This document shows, piece by piece, positions 11,682 through 21,917 of a DNA stretch of 64,000 nt. The first letter of the stretch is position 1; each line of letters opens with the position of its first letter. Source of the DNA: Prosopocoilus inquinatus (Eukaryota > Arthropoda > Insecta > Coleoptera > Lucanidae). Below the pieces are notes generated by a model. That model was given only the letters and a program-made list of their open reading frames with translations. It searched no databases and was not told the origin of the DNA. The position numbers and the translations under genes were made by a program. Where the stretch lies: the NCBI GenBank assembly GCA_036172665.1, contig CM069871.1, positions 62,001 to 126,000 of the forward strand, given 5' to 3'.

Positions 11682-13110
11682 AAGGCACTCGATCTCTGTC
11701 TAAGGAAATAGGTACTGCCATCATATGGTTTTGATACTTGACAGTGGGTATTTGACCTTGAACGAGCGGGTTGTCAAAAATGACAAGCTGGAATATTTTA
11801 TGTAAATCAAGACGAAAAATGAGGCAGATTACTTTAAATTTCCATTTTATTAACACAACATGTAAGTTTATAAATACATCTAAGCGTTAATAGTGCGAAT
11901 ACGACACAATAGGTATATTCGTTTTAGATGACTTAGGTTGTCGCAAGTCACCTGCGTCAACGAAATATGTATTCGTTTTAGATTTTCGGCATGCTGTATT
12001 TGACATTGGCATATTCGTTTTAATTACCACTGCGGCAGTGCTGGTGTTGACGCAATGTGCACCTACTCCAGAGTAGGGTTTAGTTGCGTCAACATCAAAG
12101 TATTGTTTACTTAACCTTAATTTAATTGTTTTTCAGCAAGCTCGGTGTCCATCACACAGAAAAATCTTTGTTTGAATACAGTCGATGCATTTATTTATTT
12201 GAATGATGCACACTTTACATTAATTCAAGCAGTTTTTTGTTGATTCAGACATTTTTTACTTGAATAGAATACATAATGGCTTTTCTTTTAAATAAATGAA
12301 TGCGTTGAACGTACCCAAACGAAAATTATGTTGTTTTAACATTTTTCTTTTCTTTGAGTACCAACTTTCCCATCACAAACTAAGAGAGTTTTAGATCAAT
12401 TTCTGATGCAACCATAACTTGACCTAGATGGGCATCAGCTACTTGACGATGACGCTATTGTGGCAAACCCAGCATTTCTAAAACGAATATACCTAATAAA
12501 TGGAGAAACCAAACCAAAAAGCATACGTGAATTTGACGTGAGTGTATTGGACGCTTTTCAGCTAAAATATTAAATTCACTTAAAATCCCGAAATTATTTC
12601 AATGCATAAATTTCTAAATAGTTAACTGTATGAACTCAAGTTTCAATGATTTATTTGATAATATTGAAAGTAAAAAAAACTGTGGACTGATTGTAATTTT
12701 CCGAACTTGAAAAATAATTAAATTTAACAAATTCTAAAACCAAGGAGGATAAAAACGAGGTTCAGTGCCCAGTCCAAAGAACCGTAAGTAATACTTGACC
12801 AAAAGAGATACTTTTTAAGCAGAACTTAGTTTCTCATAATAGCAATTGACTCTTGTTCGGTTAAAGATAAAAAACTCAAAGTTTTCCGTTTATTATGTTA
12901 TATTCCTATTGTAAACGCTTGGAGCTATTATAAATTTGTATTTTGTCTCAATAAAATGGAAATTTAAAGTAATCTGCCTCATTTTTCGTCTTGAATTACA
13001 TAAATTTGTCATTTTTGACAAGCCAATTGTTCAAGGTCAAATACCCACCGTCGCGTGTCAAAAACATATGATGGCAGTACCTGTGTCCTTAGACAGATAT
13101 CGAGTGCCTT
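11682..13110. mobile_element. Inverted-repeat element, copy 1 (carries a nested insertion)
   Basis: Begins AAGGCACTCGATCTCTGTCT and ends with the reverse complement (AGACAGATATCGAGTGCCTT). The terminal inverted repeats run about 180 bp. Without the 584-bp nested insert plus a 3-bp duplication the copy is about 842 bp, matching copy 2 (838 bp), to which it is head-to-head. The flank AAAAAAACT precedes it and also separates the two copies. No transposase frame is present, so it is non-autonomous. Confidence 0.75.
11911..12494. mobile_element. Nested 584-bp TIR element inside copy 1
   Basis: The ends are exact 18-bp inverted repeats, AGGTATATTCGTTTTAGA and TCTAAAACGAATATACCT. AAT occurs immediately on both sides (11908-11910, 12495-12497). 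The neighbouring head-to-head copy has the uninterrupted site (reverse complement near 13733: CACAATAAATGG), which shows the insertion and a 3-bp duplication directly. A second inward TATTCGTTTTAGAT occurs near 11970. No coding frame is present. Confidence 0.8.
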
Positions 13111-13120
13111 AAAAAAAACT

Positions 13121-13958
13121 AAGGCACTCGATGTCTGTCTAACGACACAAGTACTGCCATCATATGGTTTTGACACGCGACAGTGGGTATTTGACCTTGA
13201 ACGAGTGGGTTGTCAAAAATGACAAACGGGAACATTTTATGCAAATCAAGGCGAGAAATGAGGCAGATTACTTTAAATTTCCATTTTATTGAGACAAAAT
13301 ACAAATTTATAATAACTCCAAGCGTTTACAATAGGAATATGACATAATAAACGAAAAACTGTAAGTTTTTAATCATTAACCGAACAAGAGTCAATTGCTA
13401 TTATGAGAAACCTTAAATGCTGCCTAAAAAACAACAGTTTTTGTCAAGTATTACTTGACTTGTTTAAACTGGACACTGAACCTTGCTTTTATACTCATTG
13501 GTTTTGGAATTTGCTAAATCTAATTACTTTTCAAGTTCGGAAAATTAGAGCAGTCCACAGTTTTTTTTAGTTTCAATATTAATAAATAAATTATTGAAAC
13601 TTCTGTTCATACAGTTAACTATTTAGAAATTTATGCATTGAAATAATTTCGGGGTTTTAAGTGAATTTAATATTTTACCTGAAAAGCGTACAATATATTC
13701 ACGTCTGTTTTTTGGTTATTTTTCCATTTATTGTGTCATATTCGCCCTATTAACGCTAAGATGTATTATAAAGTTATATGTTTTGTTAATAAAATATAAA
13801 TTTAAAGTGATTTGCGCTACATTTGCATTCTGATTTACATACAAGTATTCAGCTTGTCATTTTTGACAAACCGCTCGTTCAAGGTCAAATACCCACTGTC
13901 GCGTGTCAAAACCTTATGATGGCAGTACTTGTGTCCTTAGACAGAGATCGAGTGCCTT
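13121..13958. mobile_element. Inverted-repeat element, copy 2 (uninterrupted)
   Basis: An 838-bp copy of the same family, opposite in orientation to copy 1, after a 10-bp A-rich spacer. It starts AAGGCACTCGATGTCTGTCT and ends AGACAGAGATCGAGTGCCTT. Together the two copies make a palindrome centred near 13116 with arms of about 840 bp. The right end is about 260 bp upstream of the AsnRS start codon, so the element may bound or enter that promoter. Confidence 0.75.
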
Positions 13959-14219
13959 AAAAAAAACTAGAAAAAAAAAACGAGCTCTATGCGCCATCTA
14001 TGCGCTGAGCAACGTACTCTATGACGTGACAAAACGAATCGGATCGTATAAATCCGATCAATTTTTTGTAAACGGTAAAGTGACGGCAGGTGACTGTAAA
14101 CGTCATATGCGTAAGCGTGGCTGTATCGGTGGTCAACAGTGCAAAAACGTTAATTATTGTAATTTAAATACAATTTTATTTAATTTTTACGCAAAACTAA
14201 CAGAGCTTGGAGCTGCAAA

Positions 14220-17200
14220 ATGTCCGGAGATAAAACAAGAGGTTAGTAGTGCACGGCGATGGTGATATGCAGCCGTGGTTTTACATTTTAATTTTGTGGT
14301 CTCAGATTTTGACTTTTAATTAAAGAATGCATAACTCCTTTTACCCGCTGCATCGTCCCTTTTTTTAATATATACCACCAATTGCATCATAAAATACTCA
14401 AGTACATTTTATGTCAGAAAAAAAATCTGATGCAATTCAGTCAAAATCTGACGAAAAAAATAATGAAAGTGTCACTTCAGCTGTACTGACTACATTGCCA
14501 ATATGTGATTAAAGTAAAAAAATAACTTAAAATAAATGTATTTCTTATAATAAGCATATCAAAATGCCAAAAGTTATAAGAGACAGAACTAAATATGCAA
14601 TAGTGAAGGCATTTCATTATTATTTTTTTTAATCTATGGTCTTTGCTCTTAAGTCATAGATTTGTCAGGATCTTAGGAGCGGAGTGTATTTTTGTGTATG
14701 CAAAGTGTTCCATGGCTTTATTACTTCCAAACCTCCTCTCCGTTCAAGAGGAAGCAGTGTTGAATCGTATCCCCAACACCGAAGGGTACCTGAAGTGGGC
14801 AACGACCACCCCCGAGAAATATCTCTAGCTGGATGCGTACCCACGACCTTATGATTGCAGGGCCGGTCCCTTACCACCGGACCGTTCAGGCCTTACATAA
14901 AGGAATGTCCAAATTTGAAGAACTCTAGTCACCAAATTCTAATGTTAACTGAAGAATATAAAAATGTACTTGTTGGAGGAGGTGGTGAATTCTAAAAAAA
15001 GGTACAAGTGACGATGGAAAAAGTTCTGAGACACCAGCAGCAGCAGCAAGAATACATATACACTGTGTTGAATCGTTTTTCAGACATAGTAAAATAGCAT
15101 TTAAAACTAATAGTCCAGTAAAATAAGTTTAAAAAATGCGGTAGCTTCCGAAAAAATCCAACCCACCTGAATTTTTTTATACACCTTTAAGTAGCCGTTA
15201 TAAATAACATACTAAAAGTCCCCATCGATATCATGCGGGCTTCACCTGCTATCCAAGGTCAAAGGTCAGGAGAATCGGTTTTTCGCAATTATCTCGCTTT
15301 CTATTAGTTTGACAATAATTTTGCTTATCATAAGAATTGTAGATTAGACAATTCCCCACAAAAAAGTTCTTGCATTCCATGTAAAATATGAAAGTTAACT
15401 GCAATTTCCGGTATAAGCGAAAATGCCTGAAAATTGTAAATATTATATTTCAATATGTCGTCGGTCTACAAGAGAAGTCCAGTGATAGTAATTTTCATAT
15501 TTGACTATGTACCTTACATTCAATATTTTTTTAATTTAAATTACATATTCTAGAAACTCTATTGTTCATAAAAATCAATAGAAACTAACCTGATGTAAAA
15601 TAATTGATTTTATAATCATAAACAAATATTTAAATTTTAATAACTCAAGAATACTATCGGTGGACTTGGTCACCTTCTCTTATAGACCGACGATATCATT
15701 ATCGCTAACTTATAACTGCAAGAAATGAAATAGAAATGCAAAGGGAAAGTATTTAAACTTCTAACGAACGAGTTCCTGTACATTGAGTATCTAATTTAAT
15801 TTAATTATGTGTTGTTTGTTTTCTCAGAAGTGTACACTTCAGATAAGCGAGGTTCAGACGAAAACGGCAACGGTACAGAATTAAAGCCATTCAAAACAAT
15901 TCTCCAAGCCATGCGTTGGGCAGGTGCCGAACCCTTTCCAACCATATACGTAGACAGTAAAGAAGAAGAAGGAAAATATGAGCCTGCGGCCAAGTCGCAG
16001 CTGAAAAAAGTTCAAAAAATCTGGCTGAGGGAAAACTACAAACAAGCCGAGAAAACTGCGAAAGAACAAGAAGACGCAGATAACAGAGCAAGAAATTTGG
16101 AGGAGGCCAAGAAAATTAACATCGTCGAAGACGAGACTCTACCAAAACCAATAGCAATTAAAATCTCTAAGGGTTTGTTTGTAACTAAATTAATCAATAC
16201 GCGAAATTTATGAATGAAAGTATTCCAGGTAAGGAAAATAGAGGAAAAAGAGTGGTCATCAGCGGGTGGTGCCATCGAATACGGCGACAAGGAAAATCGT
16301 TGATGTTCATCACATTACGCGATGGTACAGGTTTCCTGCAATGTGTGTTGACGGATGCACTTTGCCAAACTTATAACGCACTGGTCCTATCGACGGAATC
16401 CACCGTTAAATTATTCGGGGTGATCATCGAGGTTCCCGAAGGAAAAACCGTAAATCTGCTCAAGTAATAACACGCGCATTAAATGACAATGCTTATTTAA
16501 TTAGGCACCTGGTGGACACGAGCTTAAAGTTGATTACTGGGAGTTAATCGGATTGGCCCCTCCAGGCGGTGCCGATGCGCTTCTCAACGAGGAGGCCCTT
16601 CCTGATGTGCAAGCTGAAAACAGGCATATAATGATTCGTGGAGAGAACACGTCAAAAGTACTGCGCATGAGATCCATTTTATTACAGGCTTTCAGGTAAT
16701 GTTTCACTGTGTTCAAAATTCACACTTGCAACACATTTTTATTCCATGAAAAAAAAAATATCAAACAATATCTTTATATTGTTCTCAAAATCAAAGGATC
16801 CACGAGATTAGATTACTATTTAAAATTTTTATTAAAATTCGTCGAAAGAGAAGCCTCGAGTCACTATAAAATTTTTAGATTGTTTCCAAATCCATTTAGG
16901 TATTATTATAAACGGATTTGGAATCTTAATTTAATCTAAAAATTTCATTATGACTTCATCGACAGAGACGTAGCTCGACATTCCCAAAGCAGACGAAAAA
17001 CGACTTGTCCAAATTATTCGCAATTGCGATGTAATAGTGATGAACAGATAAAACAGCGACATTCTACGATCGCTTTTTGACCTGACATTGCAGTAGGGTA
17101 GACAAACTGAAGCGGATTTGCTCCTAATAATTCCCCTATGCAAGGCGGCCATGCTTGTTGTCAAAGCAAAAACGATTTGCAACAAACATTTTTAAAACTT

Positions 17201-20200
17201 TTTTTATGCTTTGACAGCAAGCATGGCCGCCTTGCATAGGGGACTTATTAGGAGCAAATCCGCTTCAGTTTGTCTATCCTACTGCAATGTCAGGTCAAAA
17301 AGCGATCGTAGTGTGTCGCTGTTTTATCTGTTCAAAAAAATTTAAAGATTATTCGACAAACAATTTATAAAAATAATTTGAAATTTTCACTTTTTAGTGA
17401 ATGTAGCTTATACACGAATTTCTATTTATCATTTACTAATTTAGTCAATGGCATTATTATTATTTATACATAGGAATTTCTTTAAGATGAAACTGTAAGA
17501 AGAAGCTTTAATCATAAACGACAACGTGTTTATTATTTATCAGAATTGATATGAAAACTTATGTACTTATTTTGTTTCATCTGAAAGGTGTTGCGTCGTT
17601 AATTTTTAAACTTTATTAACCAACAGTAGTAAATAACTTAGTACGAACAGCCAGTACTGTTATTTTTTTAATTCTCCTTGCTTCCATACCATACTTGCCT
17701 ATTAATTTTAATTTATTTAAACAAAGAATATTTATTTTTTAAATGAAGATTTGCTTCGTAATCTAGTTAAAAGGATTTCTTTTCAGACTTCTGTTTTTTT
17801 CTGCCACAAACTTTTTCTGTTTTCATCTTGTTTTTTTTCCTTTTAATTCTCTTTTGTGTTTTAATTTCTCAAATCTAGTCTTATTTTTGTTTCAAAATTT
17901 ATTTGGAGAAAAATTCACGTTCATTTGTTTTTCAGATGTCCCTATTATTCCGTACATATTTCGATATTGTTTGTTTTTTTCAAAAGACTTCTTTTTCTTT
18001 TTATTTTGTTCGTAATTTGCCGAATTATTTTGCATTTTATCAGTTCTTTTTTTTAACCCTTTTACTGAATAATCGACGTTCATGTTTTATTATTATTATT
18101 AGCATTATGATCAATTTTCTTTTGTTTTTTTGTTTTTTTTTCAATAGAATTATTTTCTTAACGTTGTTTTTTTTTTGTTCTCTGACGGATAAAATCGATG
18201 ATTTTCTTTCCTGTTCATGTAATTGTTTTTTTTTTCTATTGATTCAAGTCTGTTTCGCGTGCAGTTTTCTTTTTATTTTTTCGCTCGTAATGCCTCTTTT
18301 AATCTGCCCGTCTGATCTTGTACGTCTTTTGTTTTTTCAAAACCATTTGGGAGAATAATCGAGGTTCATTTGTTTTTCGAACGTCTTATAGCGCTTTCGA
18401 TTGGCATGCACTATTTGCACTGAGTGTATCTTTATCTCCATGAAATAAAATCAGATGAAGATACACTCAGTACATATACGGGTGTCCCGCGCCATATGCT
18501 CACCCTTCTAGAATCTTTATTTATTAATCGATTAACCTGAATTTTGGAGACGATAAACTAAACAAAAAATGGAATTTTTCTACATACTGATAGTCGTTCT
18601 AGGACTTCCGGTTTCGCCGGAAGTGATGTCAACTTTCTTATTTTAAATGGAACACCCTATATATTTTTACATATTTAAAATATACGGATCATTACGAGTC
18701 CGAATACGTATCAATTGTTAATTTTGGTTTTCATGACGAACGAAAAAAGAGCTTTTATTTTTCAATTTAGAGAGCTATGAATCGCATCTTTTCGACCTAA
18801 TGCGATCAAGTTTTTCGAAAAAATCTCTCCTTTGATGGTATTTTGGTTTTTAACATTTTTACATTATTTGAAATTTTCGTTAGGTCGAAACTCATTTTTT
18901 TAATGGTAGATACTCCTGTTTCTTAGCTTAGTTCAACTGAATATTTTTTTCTAAATATGCTGATACCAAATACGTCATATTTTCTTTGGAAATAATTTAA
19001 AATAGAACATGTCTCATTGAAATTTTACACACCCTTTATTTCAAATGACTTTCAAAGAAAATATTACGTATTTGGTATCAGCGTACTCAGAAAAAAATGT
19101 TCTGTTGAACTAAGCTAAGAAACACATGAGGTTCTATCGAAAAAAAAATAGTTAAGAGCTAAATGAAAATGAAAATTTGAAATACTGTAAAAATGTTAAA
19201 AATCAAAATACCATCAAAGGAGTGATTTTTTCGAAACACTTGATCGCATTAGATCGAAAAAATGCGATTCATAGCTTTCTAGATTGAAAAATAAAAAAGT
19301 TTTTTTTTTCGATGTCATGGAAACCAAAATTTACAATTGATACGTATTCGGACTCGTAATGCTCCATAGATTTTAAATATGTAAAAATATATAGGGTGTT
19401 CCATTTAAAATAAGAAAGTTGACATCACTTTCGGCGAAACTGGAAGTCCTATGACGACTATCAGTATGTAGAAAAATTCCATTTTTTGTTTAGTTTATCG
19501 TCTCCAAAATTCAGGTTAATCGATTAATAAATAAAGATTCTAGAAGGGTGAGCACATGGCGCGGGACACCCGGTATTATAGTGCACCCCAATCGAAAACG
19601 CTGTTTTACTAGTATTTCGATATCATTTGTTTCATTTCTCTTTTCAAAGCATTATCCTATTTTTCTTTTTCTGATTGAATTCTTTTGTTTTTATTGTTTC
19701 CTTACCAGATGAAATCTTCTTTGTTATTACAGAACATTTTCCATAATTTACACATTTATAAAATTATATTAAAACTGATCTATTTCTGCACATTTAAATC
19801 GAATGCGTTTTACAAGTAGGGTCTCTTATTTGAAATTATTTTTCTAATAACACTGACATCATTGATCAATTTATTTTAATTAACGATTAAGGGAGCACTA
19901 TGCAGACCGGGGTTATTGTGAAGTGACTCCGCCTTCCATCGTGCAGACTCAAGTCGAAGGAGGCTCTACGCTCTTCACACTTGATTACTTCGGGTAATTT
20001 CTTTTTTTAACTTCTATTACCTTAGCATCACATATTGTTTTGTTTAATGTTTTTTTCAGAGAAAAGGCATATTTAACTCAAAGTTCGCAATTATATTTGG
20101 AAACATGTTTGCCCTCAATGGGAGATGTGTATTGCATAGCGGAGAGTTTCAGAGCGGAGCAAAGCAGAACCAGGAGGCACTTGGCAGAGTACGTAACTAC

Positions 20201-21014
20201 CTCACTCTAAACAGTACTTTTTTTATATTAATTTTTTTTTTTTTTTGCAGGTACACACATATAGAAGCAGAATGCCCCTTTATATCGTTTGAAGACTTGT
20301 TGGATCGACTGGAAGACTTGATTTGCGACGTGGTTGACCGTGTATTAAAATCGCCTTATGGACATATAGTCCATGAGCTTAACCCCGATTTCCAAGTTCC
20401 AACGCGCCCCTTCTTGAGAATGAACTATCCCGAAGCCATAGAATATTTGAGGGAAAACAACATAACGAAAGAGGACGGCAGCTTCTATGAATTTGGCGAG
20501 GTTTGCCCCCCGCACATTATTTGCTCGGATGAATTAACTGAAGTGCAATATTTTGTTCATAGGACATTCCAGAAATGCCTGAGCGCAAGATGACTGACCA
20601 AATCAACAAGCCTATCATGCTCTGCCGTTTTCCAGCAGAAATTAAATCATTCTATATGCCAAGGTGCCCCGAGGATAACAGATTGACCGAAAGCGTTGAC
20701 GTACTTTTACCTAACGTTGGAGAAATCGTGGGGGGTTCCATGAGGATATGGGATTTGGAAGAGCTACTTAAAGGGTGACGTTCATATTAATTAATACTTT
20801 CGATTATTTATTGTAATCGTGTTATTTTAGATATAAGCGAGAGGGAATTGATCCGGCTCCATACTTCTGGTATACCGATCAAAGAAAATTTGGGACTTGT
20901 CCTCATGGGGGATATGGTTTAGGTTTGGAACGTTTTATTTGTTGGTTGTTGAACAGGTACCACATTCGTGAAGTCTGTCTTTATCCACGCTACTTACACC
21001 ACTGTAAACCTTAA
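14220..21014 (+). CDS. AsnRS: Cytosolic asparaginyl-tRNA synthetase (9 exons)
   Basis: Charges tRNA-Asn with asparagine in the cytosol (class IIb). Exons: 14220-14241, 15828-16172, 16229-16449, 16505-16695, 19892-19993, 20060-20188, 20251-20500, 20563-20774, 20831-21014; phases agree throughout and give 551 aa, close to the human enzyme (548). The first exon encodes only MSGDKTR and joins in phase to [14 protein letters not shown], the eukaryote-specific N-terminal extension. The OB-fold anticodon-binding domain (about residues 123-215) contains [16 protein letters not shown]. The catalytic domain has class II motif 2 ([21 protein letters not shown] region, about 322-342) and motif 3 (GLGLERF, about 520-526); the C-terminus is [15 protein letters not shown]. 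No residue looks lost. Introns 1 (1.6 kb) and 4 (3.2 kb) are swollen by repeats; the rest are 55-66 bp. Confidence 0.95.
14381..14436. promoter_or_regulatory. Two opposed TGATGCAAT (C/EBP-ATF response element) sites in AsnRS intron 1
   Basis: ATTGCATCA (14381-14389, minus orientation) and TGATGCAAT (14428-14436, plus) lie 140 and 187 bp after the end of exon 1. Both match the nine-base CARE/amino-acid-response consensus used by ATF4 in animals, and aminoacyl-tRNA synthetase genes are typical ATF4 targets. Function here is inference. Confidence 0.5.
14660..14895 (-). mobile_element. Probable tRNA-derived SINE in AsnRS intron 1
   Basis: On the minus strand, 14893-14830 has a tRNA-like head: GGTCCGGTGGTAAGGGAC resembles an A box and GGTACGCATCC resembles a B box (consensus GGTTCGANTCC) about 35 bases later. 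A non-tRNA body follows towards about 14660. No other copy occurs in the window and the 3' end is undefined, so a decayed tRNA pseudogene is the alternative. Confidence 0.45.
15457..15694. mobile_element. MITE, GTCGGTCTACAAGAGAAG family, copy A
   Basis: Ends are inverted repeats: TCGTCGGTCTACAAGAGAAG at the left, and CTTCTCTTATAGACCGACGA at the right with GGTGACCAAGTCCA (read inward) next to it. Copy B of the same family, inverted, lies at 51335-51628. This copy is in AsnRS intron 1. No coding frame. Confidence 0.7.
17037..17336. mobile_element. Inverted-repeat element in AsnRS intron 4
   Basis: The arm 17037-17167 (with ATTGCAGTAGGGTAGACAAA and GCAAGGCGGCCATGCTTG) recurs inverted at 17208-17336, separated by about 40 bp. 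The same sequence opens the repeat at 39846-40190. The segment 16960-17000 upstream (GACGTAGCTCGACATTCCCA) also matches that second locus, so the full element probably starts near 16950. Confidence 0.65.
17750..18360. repeat. T-rich low-complexity tract in AsnRS intron 4
   Basis: About 600 bp is dominated by T runs on the plus strand. It gives a 151-codon open frame rich in Phe that has no domain and no coding signature, so I treat it as noncoding intron sequence. Confidence 0.7.
18419..18472. repeat. Short hairpin next to the 18.5-kb palindrome
   Basis: ACTGAGTGTATCTTTATCT pairs with AGATGAAGATACACTCAGT at the other end, giving a stem of about 19 bp with one mismatch and a 16-base loop. Confidence 0.6.
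18480..19571. mobile_element. 1.09-kb imperfect palindromic element in AsnRS intron 4
   Basis: Begins GGGTGTCCCGCGCCATATGC and ends with the near reverse complement GCACATGGCGCGGGACACCC. The two halves match co-linearly to a centre near 19025 (for example, the ATATATTTTTACATATTT block near 18660 pairs with AAATATGTAAAAATATAT near 19376). There is almost no spacer and no protein frame. It shares the TTTAAAATAAGAAAGTT-type block with the 1.86-3.55 kb element. Confidence 0.75.
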
Positions 21015-21091
21015 GGTTCTTATTATTATTATTATTGTTAATGCACTTAAGTAATATTCGATGCTTTCTACTTCTTTACATTCAATACATG

Positions 21092-21097
21092 ATTAAA
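21092..21097 (+). other. Candidate poly(A) signal of AsnRS
   Basis: ATTAAA lies 78 bp after the AsnRS stop codon. It is the second most common animal hexamer, and no AATAAA lies closer. Confidence 0.4.
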
Positions 21098-21099
21098 CT

Positions 21100-21917
21100 G
21101 CAAGAAATTTTCTTCATTATGTCGCACCCAGTGTTGCCAATCTGTGAGTAATTCCTCAGATTTTGAGGAATTTTGGGGATTACATATTAATCTGTTTAAT
21201 GTAACAGGGTTTTCATTTTATTTTCTTTAAAACAATCTTTTTCTGGTTTTCCCTGACTTTCGGTCAAAAAACAAACGTTCTCGTAAACTTTCAGGCAAGA
21301 AATAATAGAAGTACAAAAAAATACTAATTTATTTATTTTTATTTTTCCCTGTATTGCTAGGGAAAATTATTGAATTAAATCTTTAAAACAAAAAAAAAAA
21401 ATAATTTAAACACATACATTGTTTAAAAATAAATATGATAATCTGATTCACTGAAATTATGCTTCTAATTTATTTTCAACATTCAAAACAATTTTCTATT
21501 TTTTTTCTAATTAAATAAAATTGTACTTTTAGTAGAGGTATAAAACAGAGTTTACTAATAAGAGAAAAGTCAACTTACATTAACGCAGAAAATGATTAAA
21601 TTACTGTCAAAATTAGAAATAATAAAAAATAAAATATTAATATTTACAAGCCAGTATATAACATTCAATAATTTTAATTTTCATTAAAAAAATGAAACTG
21701 GGCTGTGCCAAATTATTAGTACCAGTACTATTATAAATGTGACGGACTGTGAAGATATTTGAGAAACATGTTAGAACAATATTTTATTGAACGGTTGGCA
21801 ACATTAGTTTCGGTGTTCTCGAGTAAAAAATAATAATTCTTAAAACTCCACCCTTATTCGCTTTTGATATTTTTAAGTCTGAAGTAAAACAAAGTCTAAA
21901 ACTTATTTATAATTTAT
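21100..21917. other. Spacer between AsnRS and LRPPRC (convergent genes)
   Basis: AT-rich DNA with no gene. It carries a fragment resembling the family with TTTTCCCTGACTTTC blocks (21230-21270), also seen in the LRPPRC intron 8 and cortactin intron 7 regions. Confidence 0.55.

Noticed and set aside
13903..14265. 120-codon plus frame upstream of AsnRS
   Set aside because: It begins inside a mobile-element terminal repeat and overlaps the AsnRS start in another frame, so it is not a gene.
14830..14893. Functional tRNA gene
   Set aside because: A- and B-box-like words exist, but the arms do not form a full cloverleaf with a clear acceptor stem. A SINE head fits better.
17903..18358. 151-codon open frame, Phe-rich
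   Set aside because: It arises from T-run low-complexity DNA inside AsnRS intron 4, with no domain or coding character.
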